10,950 nt of DNA, taken from Oscillospiraceae bacterium (GTDB taxonomy: Bacteria > Bacillota > Clostridia > Oscillospirales > Ruminococcaceae). The stretch is taken from positions 1 to 10,950 of the forward strand of contig CAAFQL010000006.1 of the NCBI GenBank assembly GCA_900765125.1, written 5' to 3'. The translations under genes were made by a program, and so were the position numbers. The notes under the pieces were generated by a model. It saw nothing but the letters and a program-made list of their open reading frames with translations, made no database searches and was not told where the DNA came from. Numbering within the stretch: the first letter of the stretch is position 1; each line of letters opens with the position of its first letter. Positions 1-6,816 of the stretch are shown here, one piece after another.

Positions 1-56
1 GCACCCATACAGGCTGCAACGACGGCTGCTGATAGCCTTTTGATAATACCGTTCAT
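1..56 (-). CDS. N-terminus of an exported protein (partial)
   Basis: Only the first 18 full codons lie in the window; the gene runs off the left edge. The peptide begins MNGIIKRLSAAVVAACMG: a short basic start (K6, R7) followed by a small-residue hydrophobic run, which is the opening of a Sec signal peptide. The start is supported by AAGGAGG at 64-70 (minus strand), seven bases upstream, and by a good promoter at 133-161. The VAAC at residues 13-16 superficially fits a lipobox, but the hydrophobic stretch before it is short, so I cannot say whether it is a lipoprotein or a conventional secreted protein. The mature domain is outside the window and its function is unknown. Confidence 0.7.
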   Translation of the reverse strand, partial: MNGIIKRLSAAVVAACMG

Positions 57-132
57 TTTAGATCCTCCTTATAATATGTCATGAAGGCGAGGGAAAGCGA
101 TTTGCGTTTTCCATAATCTACCTTCTAATTAT

Positions 133-161
133 ATTATACACCAGTTGACAAATAAATGCAA
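133..161 (-). promoter_or_regulatory. Sigma-A promoter for the partial exported-protein gene
   Basis: On the minus strand, TTGCAT (161-156) and TATAAT (138-133) are separated by exactly 17 bp. Transcription would start near 126, leaving a leader of about 70 nt before the start codon at 56. Confidence 0.65.
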
Positions 162-257
162 CTGTGAGTTCCTATAAATTATCAAAGAAATATATGTATA
201 CTTTTAACAGATTATCCTTGCGTTGTTGTTTAAATTCATAAAATTTAACAAATATAA

Positions 258-293
258 AAATCGTCGTACCAGAATGATCTGATACGACGATTT
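258..293 (-). terminator. Intrinsic terminator of the ABC ATPase gene
   Basis: Arms 258-268 and 283-293 (AAATCGTCGTA and its complement) pair perfectly, and the stem continues through CAGA/TCTG (270-273 with 278-281) to a 4-nt loop. The one unpaired step (269/282) becomes a G-U pair only on the minus strand, and a T-rich run follows in that direction. Both facts assign it to the minus-strand gene ending at 319. Confidence 0.85.
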
Positions 294-318
294 GATATTA
301 CTTAATTATTTAACAAAA

Positions 319-1434
319 TCAGTTAATGATTGTAGGATTGTTGTCAGCATCCTTATCGAACAGGTGGATCTTGTTCGGGTCAAGAGCGATCTTGATATTG
401 TCACCGGACTTAGCTGTAGAACGTGGGTCAACACGAGCTGTCAGGGAAACGCCTGCACAGTTCAGATACAGGAATGTTTCTGCACCCATCATTTCTGTGA
501 TTTCAACGTTAGCATTTACAATACCTGTTGTAGCTGTAGACAGGAACATTTCATCATCGTGGATAGCTTCAGGACGGATACCCATAATAACATCCTTGTC
601 AACATACTTAGCCAGATCATTTGTAACCTTAGCAGCAGGAATATCAATTCTTGCGCCGCCTGCAAATTCTACATAGTAGCTGTTGCCCTTTCTCAGTACA
701 GCGTCTATGAAGTTCATCTGAGGAGAACCAAGGAAGCCTGCAACAAACTTGTTGCCAGGTCTCTCGTACAGAGCCTGAGGAGTATCGATCTGCTGAATAA
801 TACCATCCTTCATAACTACGATACGATCACCCATTGTCATAGCCTCTGTCTGGTCATGTGTTACATAAATGAATGTTGTACCCAGCTTCTTATGGAGCTT
901 AGAGATCTCTGTTCTCATCTGAGCACGGAGCTTAGCGTCCAGGTTGGACAACGGCTCATCGAGCAAGAATACCTGAGGATTACGAACGATAGCACGACCC
1001 AGTGCAACACGCTGTCTCTGACCACCGGACATAGCCTTTGGCTTACGCTGGAGCAGATGGCTCAAGTCAAGGATTTTTGCAGCTTCTTCAACCTTTCTCT
1101 TGATCTCATCCTTAGGAACCTTACGGAGCTTCAGACCGAATGCCATGTTGTCGAATACTGTCATGTGCGGATACAGAGCATAGTTCTGGAATACCATTGC
1201 AATGTCTCTGTCCTTAGGAGCAATATCGTTTACCAGACGGTCGCCGATGTACAGTTCGCCTTCAGAAATCTCTTCCAGACCTGCGATCATTCTCAGGGTT
1301 GTAGACTTACCGCAACCGGAAGGACCTACGAGAACGATAAATTCCTTATCCTCGATCTCAATGTTTACATCCTTAACAGCCACTACGTTGCCCGGATATT
1401 TCTTATAAATGTGTCTAAGTGATAAACTTGCCAT
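319..1434 (-). CDS. ugpC: Sugar ABC transporter ATP-binding protein, MsmK/UgpC/MalK family
   Basis: Cytoplasmic ATPase subunit that powers carbohydrate uptake by CUT1-type ABC importers. All signature motifs are visible in the 371 residues: Walker A GPSGCGKST (37-45), Q-loop Q83, ABC signature MSGGQ (135-139), Walker B VFLLDE (155-160), D-loop SNLD (163-166) and H-loop H193, followed by a C-terminal regulatory/TOBE region from about 235 to the end. Length is normal for the family. The signature starts with Met instead of the usual Leu, a common variant. TAGGAGGAAC lies just upstream of the ATG. The gene stands alone with its own promoter and terminator and no permease or binding protein beside it, which fits the shared-ATPase role known for MsmK in Firmicutes (inference). 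The symbol is a family label; the sugar substrate cannot be read from sequence. Confidence 0.93.
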   Translation of the reverse strand: MASLSLRHIYKKYPGNVVAVKDVNIEIEDKEFIVLVGPSGCGKSTTLRMIAGLEEISEGELYIGDRLVNDIAPKDRDIAMVFQNYALYPHMTVFDNMAFGLKLRKVPKDEIKRKVEEAAKILDLSHLLQRKPKAMSGGQRQRVALGRAIVRNPQVFLLDEPLSNLDAKLRAQMRTEISKLHKKLGTTFIYVTHDQTEAMTMGDRIVVMKDGIIQQIDTPQALYERPGNKFVAGFLGSPQMNFIDAVLRKGNSYYVEFAGGARIDIPAAKVTNDLAKYVDKDVIMGIRPEAIHDDEMFLSTATTGIVNANVEITEMMGAETFLYLNCAGVSLTARVDPRSTAKSGDNIKIALDPNKIHLFDKDADNNPTIIN

Positions 1435-1503
1435 AGAGCAGTTCCTCCTATAATTTTTTCTTACCTTTAGAGGACAGTCGCCTGCCCACTTTTGTACAAT
1501 AAT

Positions 1504-1532
1504 ATAATACCAGAAATCGCCGTATTTTGCAA
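1504..1532 (-). promoter_or_regulatory. Sigma-A promoter for the ABC ATPase
   Basis: Minus strand TTGCAA (1532-1527), a 17-bp spacer and TATTAT (1509-1504). It lies between the pseudouridine synthase stop (1572) and the ATPase start (1434), giving a leader of about 60-65 nt. No terminator is visible between the two genes, so read-through from upstream is also possible. Confidence 0.75.
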
Positions 1533-1571
1533 GTCGTTATTTGCACAAACTTTTATCCTACAATTCATTGA

Positions 1572-2324
1572 TTATGACGAACATTTCATAAAATTTGTAA
1601 CAAGTGTCGAAAAGATGTCTTTTATATTCAACACATCGGTCAAATCTTTGTCGAATAATACAAAGACCTCTCCGGGCTGTAAATAAGATGGCAAAATCAT
1701 GTTTCCCATAGCAATACGTTTTAGACTTTCCACACGATTTCCTGTGGCGGCAAACATACGTTTTACCTGATGATATTTTCCCTCACATATGGATATGAGT
1801 ACTTCCCTGCCATCCCTGCTAATAGCAGATGCCTTTGCAGGTTTGCATTGTGATCCGTCTTTTAGGACTATACCCTCTGCAATGAGTTTCTGCGCCTGAT
1901 CTGTAAAAGGTTCAGCAAGACTTGCAATATAATATTTTGGTACGTGTTTTTTTGGTGATGTAAGATCATGAAGCAAGGCTCCGTCATTTGTCAGGAGCAG
2001 AAAGCCTGTGGTATCCTTGTCAAGACGTCCAACAGGTGAAAGTCCTTGTCCCTTGTATTCCGACGGAAGAAGATCTATGACTGTCTTTTCTGTTTTATCC
2101 TCTGTGGCACTTATACAGCCTTCGGGTTTATTCATAAGAAGAGTAAGTTTTTTATCCTGCCTTACGACAGTTCCTGAAATGGTAACAGTGTCAGATCCTG
2201 TAATGTTCATATCGGCTTTGACCGCTGATGTTCCGTTTACTTTTACTTTTTTAGCAGCAATCAGATTCTTTATCTGATTGCGTGAAAATTCTGTTCTTTC
2301 CGAAACATATTTATCAAGACGCAT
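1572..2324 (-). CDS. RsuA/RluB/E/F-family rRNA pseudouridine synthase
   Basis: Converts a specific uridine in ribosomal RNA to pseudouridine. The 250-residue protein has an N-terminal S4 RNA-binding domain (about 1-50, MRLDKYVSER onward) and a catalytic domain with the family motif GRLDKDTTG at 99-107, where D102 is the catalytic aspartate. The later LTNDG (111-115), KYHQVKRM (183-190) and KRIAMG (202-207) segments are also typical. AAAGGAAT just upstream of the ATG serves as ribosome-binding site. The RsuA subgroup modifies 16S rRNA, whereas RluB/E/F act on 23S; I favour an RsuA-like enzyme but cannot settle the target from sequence alone. It is transcribed divergently from the gene at 2457 and its 3' end lies 38 bp from the ATPase promoter. 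Confidence 0.9.
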   Translation of the reverse strand: MRLDKYVSERTEFSRNQIKNLIAAKKVKVNGTSAVKADMNITGSDTVTISGTVVRQDKKLTLLMNKPEGCISATEDKTEKTVIDLLPSEYKGQGLSPVGRLDKDTTGFLLLTNDGALLHDLTSPKKHVPKYYIASLAEPFTDQAQKLIAEGIVLKDGSQCKPAKASAISRDGREVLISICEGKYHQVKRMFAATGNRVESLKRIAMGNMILPSYLQPGEVFVLFDKDLTDVLNIKDIFSTLVTNFMKCSS

Positions 2325-2456
2325 AAGCTTAATTCCTTTTTGTACAGTTCTGAAAGAACTCTCCTATGCATACTATTTTTATAAAGGCAATATCAAACAA
2401 AGCTTGTCTGACGAATTTATACAGTATTGCCATAAAAAACAGATAGGAGAGTTTAC

Positions 2457-2882
2457 ATGAACCGTTCTCTGATTATTCTTACTATGGGCATAGCCGGCGT
2501 AGGTTTAGGCATATTTGGGCTTGTCCGATACATAGATCAGAATCCACAACCGGCAGAGATTTTATTGGTCAGCGATGAAGCGAGACGAGATATTTTAGCC
2601 GAATACGGCTGCACGACAAAAGAAGTACCGCCTGAACAGCAGGATATAATTCTGCCTACAGGCGGCGATATGTCAGTTTACGGCGATTACTGTGCTCTTC
2701 AGCAGGAGCAACAGCTGCCGCTTTCAGATCATTTTGGTGAAGAAGCTGTTATGTGGACATATACTCTTGAGGATTCTCCGTATTCACGTGCTGAGATTAT
2801 CTGTACGCCTGACGGACTTCTTCTCGGATTAATGAGATATGATAACAGAAGCTTTCATCGTATGTATCCGATAATTATTTAA
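2457..2882 (+). CDS. Membrane-anchored DUF4830-like protein
   Basis: A 141-residue protein with an uncleaved N-terminal anchor (about residues 5-25, LIILTMGIAGVGLGIFGLV) followed by an extracytoplasmic domain. The stretch from about 38 to the end (SDEARRDILAEYGC, then an IILPTGG step, a central aromatic strand around MWTYTLED, and a final GLLLG strand) resembles the DUF4830 family common in Ruminococcaceae, whose function is not known. The match is from memory of the family pattern and is tentative. Start chosen because TAGGAGA (2444-2450) lies six bases upstream of the ATG. Its last codons overlap the last codons of the opposing gene at 2875 by 8 bp, so neither gene has room for its own terminator there. 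No clear promoter was found in 2325-2456. Confidence 0.75.
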   Translation: MNRSLIILTMGIAGVGLGIFGLVRYIDQNPQPAEILLVSDEARRDILAEYGCTTKEVPPEQQDIILPTGGDMSVYGDYCALQQEQQLPLSDHFGEEAVMWTYTLEDSPYSRAEIICTPDGLLLGLMRYDNRSFHRMYPIII

Positions 2883-3258
2883 TGAGTCTTGCAATACTGC
2901 CAATTCCAGGCAGTTCTTTGGAATTACCCTGACCTGTTGAAACCATTCCGTAAATCATCAGTATTAGAACGACTACGGAAACAGCCAGAGCAACAAGACC
3001 GGAAATGATCCAGCCAACAATCGGTATCCATCCTATAACTATGTTTACGACCCTCGATGCTATGCTAAGAGCGATACAGGTTAGCAACAGAAGAAGTCCC
3101 TGATTTGCGTGGAAACGACAATATGAGGTGTTTCCTGTTACCAGTGGCAGCCAGAAGAGGATCGGGATATAGGCGAGAATACATATTACTTTGTTATCTG
3201 CAATATCCTGGGTGCCGAATTCGTTTGAGTGGTCTGTTCCTTGAAAATTGTAAGCCAT
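2875..3258 (-). CDS. Small multi-pass membrane protein, DUF4870/TIC20-like
   Basis: A 127-residue protein with three or four membrane segments (about 23-40, 53-73 and a long stretch 80-106 that may be a helical hairpin). A hydrophilic N-terminus precedes the first segment, and a FHANQG motif at 49-54 sits between the first two. The KVICILAYIPILFWLPL...RFHANQG pattern is characteristic of DUF4870-type membrane proteins, which have no established activity. It follows nrdR by 24 bp with AAGGAGATC upstream of its ATG, so it is the last gene of a three-gene minus-strand operon. It may instead belong to a related uncharacterised family. Confidence 0.75.
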   Translation of the reverse strand: MAYNFQGTDHSNEFGTQDIADNKVICILAYIPILFWLPLVTGNTSYCRFHANQGLLLLLTCIALSIASRVVNIVIGWIPIVGWIISGLVALAVSVVVLILMIYGMVSTGQGNSKELPGIGSIARLIK

Positions 3259-3282
3259 TTTTTGATCTCCTTATAAAATATT

Positions 3283-3729
3283 TTATGCTTCGCCAAGTTC
3301 ACTGACAGCATTTATGAATCCTTCAACGCTTGAAAAATCCTGGTAAACAGAAGCGAAGCGGATATATGCAACTGCGTCAATTTTCTTGAGCTGTTCCATA
3401 ACTATGTTGCCTATTTCCGTTGATTTTATGCTTGTGCGCAATTCGCTTGCAAAGCGTTCCTCAACAGTATCCACTATTCCCTGAACCTGTACAGCTGTAA
3501 TGGGACGTTTTTTTATGGCACTGAAAATACCGGACATAAGCTTGTTTCTGTCAAAGGGCTGAATACTTCCGTCTTTTTTTTCAACAGTAAGCATAGGAAG
3601 TTCAACCACTTCATAGGTTGTGAATCTTTTCAGGCAGGTACCGCATTCTCTGCGCCTGCGTATTTTCATTTCGGAAGGACGAGAATCCAGAACTCGTGTA
3701 TCCTTTTCTCCGCAAAACGGACATTTCAT
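3283..3729 (-). CDS. nrdR: Transcriptional repressor NrdR
   Basis: Nucleotide-sensing repressor of ribonucleotide reductase genes. The 148 residues show the full NrdR layout: a zinc ribbon with CPFCG (C3, C6) and CGTCL (C29, C32) framing the DSRPSEMKIRRRRECG DNA-binding segment, then an ATP-cone domain (about 47-137, beginning LTVEKKDGSIQPFDRNKL). Length matches the family. CAGGAGAAT precedes the ATG. No reductase gene is in the window, so it acts on targets elsewhere. It is co-transcribed between a TIM-barrel protein (35 bp upstream) and a small membrane protein (24 bp downstream). Confidence 0.97.
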   Translation of the reverse strand: MKCPFCGEKDTRVLDSRPSEMKIRRRRECGTCLKRFTTYEVVELPMLTVEKKDGSIQPFDRNKLMSGIFSAIKKRPITAVQVQGIVDTVEERFASELRTSIKSTEIGNIVMEQLKKIDAVAYIRFASVYQDFSSVEGFINAVSELGEA

Positions 3730-3764
3730 GTTGTTTTATTCTCCTGTCATAATCTATTACGGTG

Positions 3765-4553
3765 TCATTCATAAATGCTCTCTGCCATTCTTTCGAGAAT
3801 CTGATAATTTTGCAAAAGGTCGGAAACATTTTCAAAGGCGCTTCGGTAAAGCTCTAAAATGACTGTACAATTCGGGCTTAGAACGGACAAACTTTTTAAG
3901 AAGTCCTTTATGCGAAAGTTCCCGCTGCCTACAGTAAGACAGTCGCCGTATGGGCCATGATCGCTCATGTGTACAAGTGTAATATTTTCTCCCAGTTCAT
4001 TCAGAACAGCAATGGGATTTTCTCCTGAACGCACAGCTTGTTTTATATCAAGAACAAATTTAGCTCTGTTTCCGAGTTGTTTTTTCATTTCCTTGAGAAA
4101 GTCCAGTGAATGGCTTGTGCATCTTGAAACATTTTCCTGAGCTACTGTTATGCCAAATTCACTTCCTATTTCAGACAGCATATTGAATCTTTCAAAGTAT
4201 AGCTGATTATTTCCTGAACCTTTAGGACCGTGCATAACAAATACATCAGCTTCCAGAGCCTGCATAGCAGCAAAGTAATGTTTATAGTAATCTATGGCAT
4301 CATTGGTTCTGCGTTCGTACTGTGAAAAGAAGAGGAGAGGCTCCATTTCGCAGGTAAATGGATGCAGAGAACTGCATGAAACGTCAAAGCGTTTGAGAAG
4401 TTCTGCAAGATTCATAATAAAACTTCTGCGTAATTCCGAGTGTGTGTTCAGGAATATCTCCACCTGTGAAACACCGCCGAGTATTAGTTCATATAGAGCC
4501 TCTTCTACCGGCATTGGATAAAGACAAGCTGTTGACACACCTGTTTTCAGCAT
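3765..4553 (-). CDS. Sugar-phosphate isomerase/epimerase-like TIM-barrel protein
   Basis: A 262-residue cytoplasmic protein of the xylose-isomerase-like/AP-endonuclease-2 TIM-barrel superfamily. Candidate divalent-metal ligands fall at barrel-strand ends in the expected order: E32 (VEIF), H64 (SLHP), H108 (VMHGP), E140 (AQENV), D169 (LDIKQA), H195 with D198/H199 (VHMSDHG) and E234 (ILELY). The substrate cannot be told; relatives include sugar isomerases, inosose enzymes and endonuclease IV. The frame stays open to an ATG at 4655, but the promoter (4585-4613) lies inside that extension and AAAGGAGG sits right upstream of the ATG at 4553, so 4553 is the start. It heads the operon with nrdR and the small membrane protein. 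Confidence 0.88.
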   Translation of the reverse strand: MLKTGVSTACLYPMPVEEALYELILGGVSQVEIFLNTHSELRRSFIMNLAELLKRFDVSCSSLHPFTCEMEPLLFFSQYERRTNDAIDYYKHYFAAMQALEADVFVMHGPKGSGNNQLYFERFNMLSEIGSEFGITVAQENVSRCTSHSLDFLKEMKKQLGNRAKFVLDIKQAVRSGENPIAVLNELGENITLVHMSDHGPYGDCLTVGSGNFRIKDFLKSLSVLSPNCTVILELYRSAFENVSDLLQNYQILERMAESIYE

Positions 4554-4584
4554 AACAGTTCCTCCTTTTCTATATACACTACAT

Positions 4585-4613
4585 ATTATAACACATTTTT
4601 TTTTATTTTGCAA
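4585..4613 (-). promoter_or_regulatory. Sigma-A promoter for the TIM-barrel/nrdR operon
   Basis: Minus strand TTGCAA (4613-4608), a 17-bp spacer and a perfect TATAAT (4590-4585). Transcription would start near 4578, about 25 nt upstream of the ATG at 4553, which excludes the longer reading-frame start at 4655. Confidence 0.85.
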
Positions 4614-4695
4614 TAGTGCAAAAAGAAAATGTCGTATAAAGGTTTTGCCTGGCATTTTGATACAACATTTTCTAACTGTTTTTTCTTATTTTTAC

Positions 4696-4724
4696 TTTAC
4701 AAATTTTAGTTTTTATGGTACAAT
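4696..4724 (+). promoter_or_regulatory. Sigma-A promoter for the C39-like/udp operon
   Basis: TTTACA (4696-4701), a 17-bp spacer and TACAAT (4719-4724), followed by a ~30-nt leader with AGGAGA at 4745-4750. It is divergent from the nrdR operon promoter, about 80 bp away. Confidence 0.8.
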
Positions 4725-4759
4725 GATAAAACAAATCAAAAAACAGGAGAATAAATTAT

Positions 4760-5725
4760 ATGCTTTTTAACAGAATGAAAAGGATTGCTGCATTATGTGC
4801 CTCGGCGATTGCAGCTGCTTCGGTAGTACTCTTTCCTATGAAAACCGAGGCGATCTCTTCGTATATGCCTTTTCCGATAGCACTGCAGCAGAATGAAGAG
4901 TCGGGCGCAGAGATCCAGAGAAATTCATATCTGCCCGAATTGGATAACTGGTGTGACTATCCGTGGAACAGAGGTACTGAAAAGAATAATACAGTGGGCA
5001 AAGCGGCATGCAGTCTTTTTTCCGTTATCAACAATGTATATTATCATACCGGTAAAATAATTGCTCCCACTGTTCTGGCTCAGTATGCACTTGACAAGGG
5101 TTATCGCAGAGTAGGATACGATGGCGTTGTGCTTGATTTTTTTCCTGCATTTGTACAGAATTTCGGGTCTGAATACGGCATGGGCTATCATGGATGGACT
5201 ACTTCTGCTGAAAATGCTCTTGCTCATGTAAGAAACGGCGGTTCTACCAGCTCAAATATTTACGGCCACTGGATAACTATTGTTGATTATGATGCCGAGA
5301 GTGATCTTTATCTGATACTGGATTCTGCACAGGCTTGTGCAAGATGTGAAAATATAACATGGACAGATCGTGAAAACGGCATAGCATGGCTGTCTTCGTC
5401 GGAACTGTTGCAAAAAGCTAAAAGCGGCAATTACGGACTTAGTGGAGTAGTAAATATGCTTTTCAGTTTTGACTATACGTTTACAGCTCAAATGGGTGAT
5501 GCAAACGGCAGCGGTGAGATCGACATGAGCGATGCAACTATAATACTTTCACAATATGCATATGATATTGCGGGATTGGAAAGCTTTCCGTATCATCCGC
5601 ACCCGTCTCAGAATGAGTTGTGTGCTATGGCGGCAGATGTAGACGGGGACAGTTGTATTAGTATAGATGATGCCACCATAGTTCTTCAGATGTATGCAGA
5701 TCGTATGGCAGGAATCGATTACTGA
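4760..5725 (+). CDS. Secreted C39-like papain-fold protein with C-terminal dockerin
   Basis: A 321-residue exported protein. Residues 1-31 form a signal peptide (basic MLFNRMKR, then an Ala-rich core, likely cleavage after TEA). The middle domain reads as a peptidase C39-like/papain fold: candidate catalytic C84 in GKAACSLFSVINN, H170 in YGHWITIVDYD, and D188 in LILDSA. The end (about 246-315) is a type I dockerin with two calcium-loop segments, DANGSGEIDMSD (247-258) and DVDGDSCISIDD (293-304), each followed by a hydrophobic helix; dockerins bind cohesins on scaffoldins or the cell surface. It is therefore probably a cell-surface or cellulosome-associated cysteine peptidase or peptidase-like protein; activity is inferred. 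AGGAGA (4745-4750) nine bases upstream supports the first ATG. It is followed by udp after 18 bp. Confidence 0.85.
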   Translation: MLFNRMKRIAALCASAIAAASVVLFPMKTEAISSYMPFPIALQQNEESGAEIQRNSYLPELDNWCDYPWNRGTEKNNTVGKAACSLFSVINNVYYHTGKIIAPTVLAQYALDKGYRRVGYDGVVLDFFPAFVQNFGSEYGMGYHGWTTSAENALAHVRNGGSTSSNIYGHWITIVDYDAESDLYLILDSAQACARCENITWTDRENGIAWLSSSELLQKAKSGNYGLSGVVNMLFSFDYTFTAQMGDANGSGEIDMSDATIILSQYAYDIAGLESFPYHPHPSQNELCAMAADVDGDSCISIDDATIVLQMYADRMAGIDY

Positions 5726-5743
5726 TTCAGGAGGAAATATAAT

Positions 5744-6517
5744 ATGAAACCGGAAGAGATCATGTTCCACTTGAAGTGCAGATCGGATGATATAGGAAAA
5801 TACGTTCTTTTGCCGGGAGATCCAGGACGTGCTGATTTTATAGCAGGTTACCTTGACAATTCAAGGCTTATTGGCAGGAACAGAGAATTTACAATATGGA
5901 CAGGAAGTCTTGAGGGAGTACCTGTAAGTGTAGTTTCAACAGGTATTGGAGGACCATCCGCTGCAATAGCTATGGAAGAACTTGTAATGTGCGGAGCGTA
6001 TACATTTATAAGAGTAGGAACCTGCGGTGGAATGCAGGCAGAAGTTCCCGCCGGACAGCTTGTTGTTCCAACGGGTGCAGTTCGCATGGAGGGAACGTCC
6101 CGTGAATATATGCCTATAGCTTTTCCGGCAGTGCCAGATTTTAGTCTTACCTGTTCCATAGTACAGGCTGCTAAAGAACTTTCCCTGCCTTATGTTACAG
6201 GAGTGGTGCAGTGCAAGGATTCGTTTTATGGTCAGCACAGTCCTGAGACAATGCCCATAGCCAATCGTCTTACAGATGACTGGAATGCATGGATAGCAGC
6301 AGGGGTATTGGCATCAGAAATGGAATCGGCTGCACTTTTTGTAACAGCAGCAGTGCTTCATGTAAGGTGTGCTACGGTACTTAACATGATATGGAATCAG
6401 GAACGTGAGAAAAAATATGGTATAGAACCCGTTCCGCAGCTTGACATGGATGCTGCCGTAAGAACAGCAGTTCAGGCGATGAGAATCGTTATAGAAGAAG
6501 ATAAAAGTCGCCAATAA
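5744..6517 (+). CDS. udp: Uridine phosphorylase
   Basis: Cytoplasmic enzyme of pyrimidine salvage: uridine plus phosphate gives uracil and ribose-1-phosphate. The 257 residues match the NP-I (PNP/UDP) family throughout: phosphate-binding LLPGDPGR (22-29), STGIGGPS (65-72), RVGTCGG (90-96) and the ribose-binding EMES (192-195). These line up with the key residues of E. coli Udp (253 aa) nearly position for position, which favours uridine phosphorylase over purine nucleoside phosphorylase. A strong CAGGAGG precedes the ATG, and the 18-bp gap after the dockerin gene indicates co-transcription with it. No terminator lies between the stop and the small-RNA promoter at 6522, so read-through transcripts probably end at the hairpin 6597-6629. 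Confidence 0.9.
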   Translation: MKPEEIMFHLKCRSDDIGKYVLLPGDPGRADFIAGYLDNSRLIGRNREFTIWTGSLEGVPVSVVSTGIGGPSAAIAMEELVMCGAYTFIRVGTCGGMQAEVPAGQLVVPTGAVRMEGTSREYMPIAFPAVPDFSLTCSIVQAAKELSLPYVTGVVQCKDSFYGQHSPETMPIANRLTDDWNAWIAAGVLASEMESAALFVTAAVLHVRCATVLNMIWNQEREKKYGIEPVPQLDMDAAVRTAVQAMRIVIEEDKSRQ

Positions 6518-6521
6518 CCTA

Positions 6522-6550
6522 TTGACTTTATGATACATTTATAGTATAAT
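6522..6550 (+). promoter_or_regulatory. Promoter of small RNA A
   Basis: TTGACT (6522-6527), a 17-bp spacer and a perfect TATAAT (6545-6550). The -35 box starts only 5 bp after the udp stop codon. A near-identical promoter drives copy B. Confidence 0.85.
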
Positions 6551-6556
6551 AAGTAC

Positions 6557-6630
6557 AACCACGAATGAGATAATGGTTATATATTCACGCAAAAAGAAAA
6601 GCTCAGGAGTTGCAGCTCCTGAGCTTTTTA
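6557..6630 (+). ncRNA. Predicted antisense-type antitoxin RNA, copy A
   Basis: A ~74-nt RNA bounded by a strong promoter and a hairpin terminator, with no credible reading frame. Bases 6562-6578 (CGAATGAGATAATGGTT) can pair with the peptide mRNA over 6713-6729 using two G-U pairs; 6579-6585 with 6733-6739, including the start codon region; and 6586-6588 with the Shine-Dalgarno edge at 6741-6743. Pairing would block translation of the converging peptide gene. The layout is that of RNA II in the pAD1 par locus. It is identical to RNA B from the predicted start onward except for one terminator-loop base, so it should also act on peptide B. Function is inferred. Confidence 0.7.
6597..6629. terminator. 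Bidirectional terminator shared by RNA A and peptide A mRNA
   Basis: GCTCAGGAG (6601-6609) pairs with CTCCTGAGC (6616-6624) around a 6-nt loop. It is flanked by AAAA on the left and TTTTT on the right, so it terminates in both directions. It may also stop read-through from udp. Confidence 0.9.
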
Positions 6631-6650
6631 TTATTGCGATATTGTCGGGT

Positions 6651-6734
6651 TTACTTCCTGTCTATCCACTTGCATATGTAGTAACCGTCTACACTTGCCA
6701 TGACAGAAAATGCGAATGAGATAATAATTGTCAT
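6651..6734 (-). CDS. 27-residue hydrophobic peptide, toxin-like, copy A (probably inactive)
   Basis: Begins MTIIISFAFSVMA and ends YYICKWIDRK: a single membrane segment with a charged tail, as in type I toxin peptides of the Fst/Ldr kind. I do not recognise a named family. The start is fixed by a very strong GGAGGAGGTG (6741-6750) six bases upstream of the ATG. It converges on small RNA A and shares its terminator. Copy A differs from copies B and C in having Asp at position 16, in the middle of the membrane segment, where both others have Ala. Its promoter spacer is also reduced to 9 bp. Both changes suggest a silenced or dead toxin. Confidence 0.7.
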   Translation of the reverse strand: MTIIISFAFSVMASVDGYYICKWIDRK

Positions 6735-6742
6735 ATATTGCA

Positions 6743-6763
6743 CCTCCTCCCTGACGGAAGAAG
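6743..6763 (-). promoter_or_regulatory. Shine-Dalgarno-sequestering hairpin, peptide A mRNA
   Basis: In the peptide mRNA, CUUCUUCC (plus-strand 6763-6756) can pair along its whole length with GGAGGAGG (6750-6743), with two G-U pairs and a 5-nt loop. This buries the ribosome-binding site at the very 5' end of the transcript. The same hairpin is present in copies B and C. Confidence 0.65.
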
Positions 6764-6774
6764 CCAACTTGTTC

Positions 6775-6795
6775 ATTTTATCGCAATATTGTCAA
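6775..6795 (-). promoter_or_regulatory. Degenerate peptide A promoter (9-bp spacer)
   Basis: Minus-strand TTGACA (6795-6790) and TAAAAT (6780-6775) are both kept, but only 9 bp separate them. Copies B and C have 18 bp between the same boxes. Sigma-A needs about 16-19 bp, so this promoter should be weak or dead. Confidence 0.7.
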
Positions 6796-6816
6796 TATTA
6801 ATCGAAACAAATTGAA

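Noticed and set aside
292..1422. Long plus-strand open frame (376 codons) opposite the ABC ATPase
   Set aside because: It is the antisense shadow of a gene with every ABC motif; the translation is Cys/His-rich without a recognisable domain, and no ribosome-binding site or promoter supports it.
2346..2360. Inverted repeat AGTTCT-gaa-AGAACT upstream of the pseudouridine synthase
   Set aside because: Short, single, and not placed over a convincing promoter; no nearby regulator. It could be chance.
4554..4655. Upstream extension of the TIM-barrel gene to an ATG at 4655
   Set aside because: The promoter (4585-4613) and the ribosome-binding site lie inside the extension; the extra 34 residues are unlike the family, and the ATG at 4553 has ideal signals.
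6651..6734. Phage holin or lysis cassette (small membrane peptide near a CHAP hydrolase)
   Set aside because: The peptides face a dedicated antisense-type RNA and lie on the opposite strand from the CHAP gene; the CHAP protein has its own signal peptide and a dockerin, and no other phage gene is present.
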